Assembly: GCF_005233875.1 (NCBI RefSeq) | Contig: NZ_SZPZ01000005.1 | Coordinates: 310,001-374,000, forward strand | From: Kribbella jiaozuonensis | GTDB taxonomy: Bacteria > Actinomycetota > Actinomycetes > Propionibacteriales > Kribbellaceae | Length of the DNA stretch: 64,000 nt | Direction: 5' to 3' | In this document: positions 58,068-64,000 of the stretch, piece after piece | Layout of the letters: every line of letters begins with the position of its first letter | Position numbering within the stretch: the first letter of the stretch is position 1 | Made by a program: the position numbers and the translations under genes | Notes under the pieces: generated by a model | What the model was told of the DNA's origin: nothing | Database searches by the model: none | The model's input: the letters and a program-made list of their open reading frames with translations, nothing else

Positions 58068-58456
58068 GGAGCCTCGACGGTTCGGCCCTCGCGGAGCAGC
58101 AGCCACGCGTCGAAGAGCATCACGACCGCGGTCAGACCGTGGATACCGAGCGCGGTGGCGGCGGTCCCGCCGTGGCTGAGGACCATGATCATGTCCGTGA
58201 TCGGGATCAGTGCTGTGATCGCCATCAGCACGCCGGTGGCGCGACGCTGACCGAGCGCGAACAGGGCGAGCAGGTTCAGGCCGGTGACGATGTCACGGAT
58301 CCCCTTGACGCCGAAGTATCCGGCCGCGACACCGGTCGGCCACGGGTCGATCCCGAACCCGGCGGCGGCGCCGTGCCCGGAGAACAGGAACCAGGATCCG
58401 AAGGTGAGCGGGAAGATGCCGAGCAGGACGGTCAGGACGGTGGTGAAGCGACGCAT
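58043..58456 (-). CDS. DUF4267 membrane protein
   Basis: A 137-residue protein with four helices and the DUF4267 layout (FGIDPWP, GYFGVKGIRDIVTGLN, LMAITALIPITDMIMVL). Function unknown. AAGGAG precedes the ATG. It is divergent from a TetR gene, and three TAGCAnnGCTA sites fill the gap, so the TetR protein almost certainly controls it. Its end overlaps the convergent GNAT gene by 25 bp. Confidence 0.85.
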   Translation of the reverse strand: MRRFTTVLTVLLGIFPLTFGSWFLFSGHGAAAGFGIDPWPTGVAAGYFGVKGIRDIVTGLNLLALFALGQRRATGVLMAITALIPITDMIMVLSHGGTAATALGIHGLTAVVMLFDAWLLLREGRTVEAPQPVGVHS

Positions 58457-58472
58457 CGGGGTCTCCTTGATC

Positions 58473-58534
58473 TAGCAGCGCTAACTTTCCTAGCAACGCT
58501 AACACTGCCGCCGCTAGATTGTCTAGCAGTGCTA
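58473..58534. promoter_or_regulatory. Three TetR operators (TAGCANNGCTA)
   Basis: TAGCAGCGCTA (58473-58483), TAGCAACGCTA (58491-58501) and TAGCAGTGCTA (58524-58534). Centres are 18 and 33 bp apart. The third overlaps the TAGGAT -10 of the TetR gene; the first covers the DUF4267 promoter side. Confidence 0.7.
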
Positions 58535-58545
58535 GGATCTGGCGT

Positions 58546-59112
58546 ATGCCGACCCAGACACGCCGCGAGCGGGCTCGCGAGGAGCGCCGTACGCTGATCC
58601 TCCGCACTGCCCGCGACCTCGCCGAGTCCGAAGGCTGGGACGCCGTCACCACCCGCCGCCTGGCCGAAGCCGTCGACTACAGCCAGCCCGTCCTCTACGG
58701 CCACTTCAAGAACATGGACGCGATCGCCGACGCGGTCGCGCTCGAAGGCATCGGGGAGCTGACCGACGTGTTCCGCGCGGCTCGCTCGGGCGCGACGGAC
58801 GACACGGCCGGACTGCGCGCGCTGGCGCACGCGTACCTCGACTACGCGGACCAACACCCGGCCGTCTACGAGGCGATGTTCGTCCGCCGGACCGATCTGC
58901 AGTTCGGCCGGTCCGAGACGCCCGCCTCACTGATCGACGCCTTCAACGAGATCCGCGCCGCGGTGGAGCCGTTCGCGACCGACGATCCGGAAACGCTCAC
59001 GGAGGTCTTCTGGAGCTCCCTCCACGGCTTGGCAACCCTGAGCCAGGGCGCTCGCCTGCGCCCCGATCACCGCGAGTCCCGCGTCGACCTCCTGGTCGCC
59101 ACCTTCAGCTGA
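58546..59112 (+). CDS. TetR family regulator
   Basis: A 188-residue regulator. The DNA-binding domain (about 10-55) contains LILRTARDLAESEGWDAVTTRRLAEAVDYSQPVLYGHFKNM. TAGGAT ends seven bases before ATG 58546, so the mRNA is probably leaderless; the longer frame to 58519 is rejected on that basis. The three operator copies in the divergent gap indicate repression of itself and the DUF4267 gene. Ligand unknown. Confidence 0.88.
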   Translation: MPTQTRRERAREERRTLILRTARDLAESEGWDAVTTRRLAEAVDYSQPVLYGHFKNMDAIADAVALEGIGELTDVFRAARSGATDDTAGLRALAHAYLDYADQHPAVYEAMFVRRTDLQFGRSETPASLIDAFNEIRAAVEPFATDDPETLTEVFWSSLHGLATLSQGARLRPDHRESRVDLLVATFS

Positions 59113-59118
59113 GACCGG

Positions 59119-59694
59119 TCAGCTGTTCCACTGCAGGATTGCGGGGGAACCTCGCTCCCAGCCGAGGGTTGAGAGCGTGGCGGTGTTGAGGACGAAGTGA
59201 CGACCCTCGGTCACGTCGAGCTCGAGCCACCGGGCGGTGAGGCCGCGGAGCGCGTGCGAGTGACCGAACACCAGGACATCTCCCGGTACGGCGGCGATTC
59301 GCGCGGCGACCCGATCGAGCCGGGTGGTGAGCTGGGCAGGCGTTTCGCCGTTGGGTACCGGGTCGTCCCATACCGTCCAGCCCGGGACGGTCTTGCGGAT
59401 GTCCGCGGTGGTGATGCCTTCGTAGTCGCCGTAGTTCCACTCGACCAGGTCGTCGTCGACGACGGCGTCGGGGTAGCCGGCCAGTTCCGCCGTACGCCGG
59501 GCGCGCTGCCGCGGTGAGGTCAGCACCAGGTCGAACGACTCCCCCGCGAGGCGCTCCTTCAGACCCGCCGCGACCCGCTCGCCCTCGGGCGTGAGCGGCA
59601 GGTCGGTGACGGACGTGTGCCGGCCCGACCTGCTCCACTCGGTCTCGCCGTGCCGGACCAGGAAGACCCGGTCGTCTCGCTCCTGTGTGGTCAC
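59119..59694 (-). CDS. Histidine phosphatase family protein
   Basis: A 191-residue branch-1 histidine phosphatase. VRHGETEWS holds the catalytic His, with SPRQRARRT, WNYGDYEG and FGHSHALRG providing the remaining Arg and His residues. Members include phosphoglycerate mutases, alpha-ribazole and acid phosphatases; the substrate cannot be fixed here. It starts at GTG 59694, with GAGG nine bases upstream. Convergent with the TetR gene. Confidence 0.9.
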   Translation of the reverse strand: MTTQERDDRVFLVRHGETEWSRSGRHTSVTDLPLTPEGERVAAGLKERLAGESFDLVLTSPRQRARRTAELAGYPDAVVDDDLVEWNYGDYEGITTADIRKTVPGWTVWDDPVPNGETPAQLTTRLDRVAARIAAVPGDVLVFGHSHALRGLTARWLELDVTEGRHFVLNTATLSTLGWERGSPAILQWNS

Positions 59695-59773
59695 GCTTGC
59701 ATCCTCGCAGACCGCCGGTCGATGCAGGGTGAACCCTTGACCGTTTGAACGATCCAGGGCAGGGTATCGAAAC

Positions 59774-59787
59774 TGTAAGCGCTTCCA
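59774..59787. promoter_or_regulatory. LacI-type operator before LacI gene
   Basis: TGTAAGCGCTTCCA is a near-perfect palindrome with the central AAGCGCTT typical of LacI-family sites, 24 bp upstream of the LacI start. Probably autoregulatory and controls the sugar operon. Confidence 0.7.
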
Positions 59788-59810
59788 CTTTCCCCTCAGG
59801 AGGGTTCACC

Positions 59811-60851
59811 GTGGCATCCGGACCCACCGGTCGGCCGGCGACGATCTACGACGTCGCGGCCCTCGCGAAGCTGTCGATCGCGACGGTTTCGCGTGTCCTG
59901 CAAGGGACCGGACCGGTGTCGGCGAAGGCGCGGGCGCGGGTTGACCAGGCGGCGCAGGAGCTCAACTACGTACCGTTGCGGGCTGCCCGGAGTCTCGCCG
60001 TCCAACGGCACGAGGCGCACGGGCTCGTGCTGCCCGATCTGGCCGGTCCGTTCTACGGCGACCTGCTGATGGGGTACGAGCGCTGGGCCGGCGAGCACGG
60101 TCAGAGCGTGATCATCACGGTCACGCACGGCAACCCGGATCCCCGCCGGACGGTGATGGACCTGGCCGGTCGCGTCGACGGGATCGTTGTCCACGGCAAC
60201 GCTCTCGAACTGCCCGCGATCGAGGGGCTGCGGAAGGCGGGCGTGCCGCTGGTGCTGATCGCGCATCCGCCGATCCGCGGCTGCGACTCGGTCCGCACCG
60301 AGAGTGCGGCCAGCGCCGAGCAACTCACCACCCGTCTGCTCGACCATGGCCGCCACAACCTGCTGTTCGTCGGCGACCCGGCCGGCGGGTACGACGTCGC
60401 CGAGCGGCACGCCGGATTCGCGAAGGCGCACGCAGTCCGCGGACTGCAGGCACCTGAGCCCGTCCGGGTCCCGCTGACCGAAGAGGCCGGCCGGACCGTC
60501 GCGGAACAGTTGCTAGGAGCAACTACCCGGCCAGATGGGCTGGTGTGTGCGAACGACGAGCTCGCGCTGGCGGCCCTGACGGTGTTCGTCGCGAACGGGG
60601 TCGGCGTACCCGACGACGTCGTGGTGACCGGGTGGGACGACGTGATGGCGGCGCGGTACGTGTCGCCGGGTTTGACGACCGTACGGCAGCCGATGGCCGA
60701 ACTGGGCCGGGTGGCCGCGCAACGACTGCACGAGCGGGTGACCGGAGAGCGGTCGCGCGCGCGGAACGACGTACTGGCAACAGAAGTGGTGCTGCGGGAC
60801 AGCTGTGGCACCGACCGGGGGATGCAGAAGGAACTCCGCAGTAATAGATGA
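59811..60851 (+). CDS. LacI family transcriptional regulator
   Basis: A 346-residue LacI-type repressor. Residues 10-55 form the helix-turn-helix and hinge (TIYDVAALAKLSIATVSRVL), followed by a periplasmic-binding-protein-like domain ending WDDVMAARYVSPGLTTVRQP. AGGAGGG precedes GTG 59811. A palindromic operator lies 24 bp upstream. It is directly upstream of a sugar ABC importer, 11 bases from the binding protein start, so it probably senses that sugar. Confidence 0.92.
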   Translation: MASGPTGRPATIYDVAALAKLSIATVSRVLQGTGPVSAKARARVDQAAQELNYVPLRAARSLAVQRHEAHGLVLPDLAGPFYGDLLMGYERWAGEHGQSVIITVTHGNPDPRRTVMDLAGRVDGIVVHGNALELPAIEGLRKAGVPLVLIAHPPIRGCDSVRTESAASAEQLTTRLLDHGRHNLLFVGDPAGGYDVAERHAGFAKAHAVRGLQAPEPVRVPLTEEAGRTVAEQLLGATTRPDGLVCANDELALAALTVFVANGVGVPDDVVVTGWDDVMAARYVSPGLTTVRQPMAELGRVAAQRLHERVTGERSRARNDVLATEVVLRDSCGTDRGMQKELRSNR

Positions 60852-60862
60852 GGAGACAACAG

Positions 60863-62158
60863 ATGTTCACCCACAGCATCCGCCGCCGGCTGGTGATCGG
60901 CAGCGTTGCACTCACCGCCACGGCGCTGGCACTCGCCGGTTGTGGCCGGTCGAGCGACTCCGGGGACGCCGGCGCGCAGTCCACCACAACAGTCAGCGAG
61001 GGTCCCGCGACCGGGAACCTGACCGTCTGGGCGATGGGCACCGAGGGCGAGAACCTGCCCAAGCTGGTGGAGCAGTTCAAACAGGCCAACCCGGGCGTGA
61101 ACGTGACCGTCACGCCGATCCCGTGGGACGCGGCACACAGCAAGTTCACCACCGCGATCACCGCGAACACCGTGCCCGACGCCGCGATGGTCGGCACCAC
61201 GTGGATGGGTGAGTTCGCCGACCTCGGCGCGCTCGACCCGACGCCGCAGGGGTTCGACAACTCCGGGTTCTACCCGGGCGCACTCGACACCACGAAGGTC
61301 GGCGGCACGCAGTACGGCGTTCCGTGGTACGTCGAGACGCGGCTGGTGTTCTACCGCAAGGATCTCGCCGCGAAGGCCGGTTTCAGCACTCCCCCGACGG
61401 ACTGGGACGGGCTGAAGGCGATGGCGAAGGCGATGAAGGACAAGGCCGGCGCGAAGTACGGGATCAACCTGCAGCCGGGTGGTACCGGGTCGTGGCAGAC
61501 CGTGATGCCGTTCGCGTGGTCGGCCGGGGCGAACATCACCGGTGACGACGGGAAGTCGTTCACGTTCGACACGCCGGAGATGCAGGAGGGGCTCAAGTAC
61601 TACCAGAGCTTCTTCACCGACAAGCTCGCCGGGACGGACCTGCCGCCGAACCAGACCGAGGCGCAGTTCGTGAACGGGCAGGTGCCGATGTTCATCTCCG
61701 GTCCGTGGATGGCCGGCTCGGTGGCGAAGGCCGGCGGGGACAAGATCAAGCCGAACATCGGCGTGTTCCAGCTGCCGAAGAACAAGACCGCGACGTCGTT
61801 CGTCGGCGGGTCGGACTTCGTGGTGTTCAAGTCGTCGAAGAACAAGGACAGCGCCTGGAAGCTGGTCAAGTGGCTGTCGGACGCGAAGACGCAGGCGTCG
61901 TGGTTCAAGATGTCGGCGGACCTGCCGGCCGTGAAGAGCGCCTGGCAGGACCCGAGCATCGCGTCGGACCCGCTGCTGCCGGTCTTCGGTAAGCAGCTCG
62001 ACGACGCGAAGGCGCCGCCGGCGATCGTCAACTGGGAGCAGATCGCGGCGCAGTTCGACACCGAGGTCGAGAAGATGGCCAAGGCCGGCCAGTCCCCCGC
62101 CGACACCGCCAAAGCCATCCAAACCAAAGCCACCCAGATCGGCGCCGGCGGCAGCTGA
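60863..62158 (+). CDS. ABC sugar importer solute-binding lipoprotein
   Basis: A 431-residue extracellular binding protein of cluster B. The signal ends in LAGC with the lipidated Cys at 27, then a Ser/Thr linker and the two-lobe fold (TVWAMGTEGENLPKLVEQFKQANPGVNVTV, SGPWMAGSVAKA). AGGAG precedes ATG 60863. It delivers an oligosaccharide or sugar alcohol to the permeases that follow; the sugar is not identifiable. No ATPase gene is in the window, so a shared MsiK-type ATPase is likely. Confidence 0.92.
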   Translation: MFTHSIRRRLVIGSVALTATALALAGCGRSSDSGDAGAQSTTTVSEGPATGNLTVWAMGTEGENLPKLVEQFKQANPGVNVTVTPIPWDAAHSKFTTAITANTVPDAAMVGTTWMGEFADLGALDPTPQGFDNSGFYPGALDTTKVGGTQYGVPWYVETRLVFYRKDLAAKAGFSTPPTDWDGLKAMAKAMKDKAGAKYGINLQPGGTGSWQTVMPFAWSAGANITGDDGKSFTFDTPEMQEGLKYYQSFFTDKLAGTDLPPNQTEAQFVNGQVPMFISGPWMAGSVAKAGGDKIKPNIGVFQLPKNKTATSFVGGSDFVVFKSSKNKDSAWKLVKWLSDAKTQASWFKMSADLPAVKSAWQDPSIASDPLLPVFGKQLDDAKAPPAIVNWEQIAAQFDTEVEKMAKAGQSPADTAKAIQTKATQIGAGGS

Positions 62159-62163
62159 TTCCT

Positions 62164-63162
62164 ATGAGCCAGAAAACGGCACCCGACGAGGCGCTGCGCG
62201 TCTCGTCGGGTGGTAGGAGAGAAGGGGGCCGGCGAGCCGGCTCCACCAGCGATCCGGCGCGGATGCGCGGCGCCGGCGCGCCCCGGCGTCGCCTCACCCG
62301 CGAGAGCGCAGCGGCGTGGATCCTCGTCCTGCCGTTCGTTCTGTTGTTCCTCGCGTTTACGGCCGGGCCGGTGCTCGGTTCGTTGGGGATGAGTTTTACC
62401 GATATCAAGCAGCGGGATCTGCGGACGCCGTTCTCGGTGAACGGGGTCGGGTTCGGGAACTACGTCAAGGCGTTCCAGGACGAGACCTTCCGCAAGGCCG
62501 CGTTCAACACGGCGTACTTCGTCGTGATCGGTGTGCCGCTGACGTTGGTGGTCGCGCTGGGGGCGGCCGTGCTGCTGGACCGCGGCGTCAAGCGGTTCCA
62601 GGCGTTGTTCAAGGTCGGGTACTACCTGCCCGTCGTGACCTCGATCGTCGCGATCGCGGTGATCTGGCGGTTCGTGCTCGCGCCCGATTCCGGTCTGCTG
62701 AACACCGTGCTCGGCTGGGTCGGGATCGACGGGCCCAACTGGCTGGGGTCGAAGACCTGGGCGATGCCGTCGCTGATCGCGATGGCGGTCTGGCGGAACT
62801 TCGGCTCCGCGATGATCATCTTCCTGGCCGGCCTGCAAGGTATCCCGCAGTCGGTCGAGGAGGCCGGTCAGATCGACGGTGCGGGCTCCTGGCAACGATT
62901 CAGGTACCTGATCCTGCCGTTGCTCAGGCCGACGATCCTGTTCACCAGCGTGACCACCGGTATCGGCTACCTGCAGTTCTTCGAGGAGCCGTTCGTGATG
63001 ACCCAGGGCGGTCCGCTGAACAGCACGATCTCGGTCTCGATGTACACCTACAACCAGTTCGGCTTCGGCAACTACGGACTGGCCACGGCGATGGCGTACA
63101 TCCTGTTCGTCGTCATCGCGGTGATCACGTTCATCCAGTTCCGGCTGCTGAGGGAGAAGTGA
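62164..63162 (+). CDS. ABC sugar importer permease, MalF-like
   Basis: A 332-residue inner-membrane permease. After a 50-residue basic N-terminal extension rich in Arg and Gly come six helices. The EAA loop for the ATPase is EEAGQIDGAGSWQRFRYLILPLLRP. Its stop overlaps the next permease start by one base (TGATG), indicating coupled translation. The long N-terminal tail is unusual compared with MalF-like permeases of about 290 residues. Confidence 0.92.
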   Translation: MSQKTAPDEALRVSSGGRREGGRRAGSTSDPARMRGAGAPRRRLTRESAAAWILVLPFVLLFLAFTAGPVLGSLGMSFTDIKQRDLRTPFSVNGVGFGNYVKAFQDETFRKAAFNTAYFVVIGVPLTLVVALGAAVLLDRGVKRFQALFKVGYYLPVVTSIVAIAVIWRFVLAPDSGLLNTVLGWVGIDGPNWLGSKTWAMPSLIAMAVWRNFGSAMIIFLAGLQGIPQSVEEAGQIDGAGSWQRFRYLILPLLRPTILFTSVTTGIGYLQFFEEPFVMTQGGPLNSTISVSMYTYNQFGFGNYGLATAMAYILFVVIAVITFIQFRLLREK

Positions 63163-63974
63163 TGCGCCGCACCTGGTGGATCTACCTGATCGGAGTGCTC
63201 GGCCTGGTGGCCGTGGCCGCGCCGTTCCTCTGGATGGTGCTCGGCAGCTTCAAGACGCAGGGCGAACTGCTCCGCGTCCCGCCGACGTGGTGGCCGCAGG
63301 ACGCGACCACGCAGAACTACGACGACCTGTTCAACAAGGCGAACTTCCCGCGCTACTTCGTCAACTCGACCCTGGTCGCGCTGGTCGTGACGGCCGGGAA
63401 CCTGACCTTCTGCTCGATGATCGGGTACGCACTGGCCAAGCTCCGGTTCAAGGGCCGCAACGCCCTGTTCGTCGTGGTGATGGCCACGCTGATGATCCCG
63501 GGCATGGTCACGTTCGTCCCGCTGTTCGTGCTCGTCACCAACGCCGGGCTGGCGAACAGCTACCCCGGCCTGATCCTGCCGTTCCTGGTCTCGCCGTTCG
63601 GCGTGTTCCTGATGCGGCAGTTCTTCCTCGGGCTGCCCGACGACCTGATGGATGCCGGCCGCGTCGACGGCAGCGGCGAACTGGGCATCTTCGCCCGGAT
63701 CATGCTGCCGCTGACCAGGCCCGCGCTGGCCACGCTCGGCATCCTCACCTTCCTCGGCTCCTGGAACAACTTCCTCTGGCCGCTGGTGATCGCCCAGACC
63801 GAGGACAAGTACACCCTTCCCGTCGCCCTGGCGCTGTACTCGACCGGACAGAACGCGCAGAACTACGGCCTGCTGATGGCCGGCGCGGTCGTGGTCGTCC
63901 TTCCGGTGCTGGTGATGTTCCTGGCCTTCCAGCGCCACGTCACCAAGGGCATCGCAATTACCGGACTGAAATAG
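63162..63974 (+). CDS. ABC sugar importer permease, MalG-like
   Basis: A 270-residue inner-membrane permease with six helices and the EAA-type loop DAGRVDGSGELGIFARIMLPLTRPA, followed by the C-terminal ITGLK ending typical of MalG-like proteins. The open frame runs back to 62316 inside the previous gene, but the real start is ATG 63162. It forms a heterodimer with the MalF-like permease. Next gene starts 10 bases later. Confidence 0.92.
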   Translation: MRRTWWIYLIGVLGLVAVAAPFLWMVLGSFKTQGELLRVPPTWWPQDATTQNYDDLFNKANFPRYFVNSTLVALVVTAGNLTFCSMIGYALAKLRFKGRNALFVVVMATLMIPGMVTFVPLFVLVTNAGLANSYPGLILPFLVSPFGVFLMRQFFLGLPDDLMDAGRVDGSGELGIFARIMLPLTRPALATLGILTFLGSWNNFLWPLVIAQTEDKYTLPVALALYSTGQNAQNYGLLMAGAVVVVLPVLVMFLAFQRHVTKGIAITGLK

Positions 63975-63984
63975 GAGACCTTTG

Positions 63985-64000
63985 ATGACCGCCTTCATCA
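63985..64000 (+). CDS. Start of next gene in sugar operon (cut by window)
   Basis: ATG 63985 with AGGAG (about 63973) upstream encodes MTAFI and then leaves the window. From its position it is likely a glycoside hydrolase or sugar enzyme of the operon, but five codons do not show that. Confidence 0.5.

Noticed and set aside
60101..62122. 673-residue minus-strand ORF opposite LacI and the binding protein
   Set aside because: Shadow frame over two well-supported genes.
1..64000. Prophage, insertion sequence, tRNA or rRNA
   Set aside because: No integrase, transposase, terminal repeats, tRNA-like cloverleaf or rRNA sequence was recognised.

Overview
The window is 64 kb of high-GC chromosome from an actinomycete. 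The evidence is the mycothiol-linked redox protein Mrx1, WhiB7, an F420-type luciferase-like oxidoreductase, the actinobacterial end-resection machine AdnAB, DUF3107, desferrioxamine-type siderophore genes, frequent GTG starts and many apparently leaderless genes. The mix looks like a soil Propionibacteriales such as Kribbella or a relative; that is inference, because there is no rRNA to check. I see no rRNA, tRNA, CRISPR array, prophage or insertion sequence.

Backbone. A conserved actinobacterial gene order runs through much of the window and matches Mycobacterium tuberculosis Rv3197A-Rv3213c: whiB7, uvrD2, mrx1, nudC, adnB-adnA, an alkyltransferase-like protein, moeZ, a TetR regulator, DUF3107, a ferritin-like protein, a DEAD-box helicase and a ParA-type ATPase. 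Lineage-specific genes are inserted between these markers, so the window alternates core genome (DNA repair, thiol redox, sulfur transfer) with accessory islands.

Regions. 1-2.5 kb: MFS exporter, DUF899 protein, zinc-ribbon peptide and Nudix hydrolase. 2.5-9.6 kb: whiB7 with an attenuator-type leader, uvrD2, mrx1, a large secreted beta-propeller, nudC. 9.6-16.9 kb: deoD and a lipoprotein, a TetR-controlled SDR/reductase/acyl-CoA ligase cluster, GPP34, a sigma factor with a SnoaL-like tail. 16.9-21.9 kb: iron-box-controlled desC-desD, two Uma2 genes, cysteine dioxygenase and a divergent LysR regulator. 22-28.4 kb: adnB-adnA. 28.6-37 kb: secreted proteins, ATL, LLM oxidoreductase, TetR/DinB-like pair, moeZ and a large secreted hydrolase with Calx-beta domains. 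37-46 kb: hydrolase, LigD-type polymerase, an acidic 59-residue protein, TetR, DUF3107, membrane protein, ferritin-like protein, DEAD helicase, DUF4349 lipoprotein, ParA, hydrolase. 46-52.7 kb: SigE-like sigma factor with a membrane partner, a RelA/SpoT-like protein overlapping a small partner gene, and an ABC-2 exporter operon. 52.7-59.7 kb: PHP phosphoesterase-MarC-RecB-like nuclease operon, Nudix, AraC, NmrA, GNAT, a TetR/DUF4267 pair and a histidine phosphatase. 59.8-64 kb: LacI-controlled sugar ABC importer, running off the end.

Most notable: (i) 47889-49006, a RelA/SpoT-like protein whose synthetase-type residues appear intact, overlapping by 4 nt an acidic 103-residue partner, which could be a toxin-antitoxin or alarmone pair; (ii) the whiB7 leader with a 65-codon upstream ORF and an intrinsic terminator; (iii) several new-looking operators and phased repeats; (iv) two genes that appear to start at CTG.
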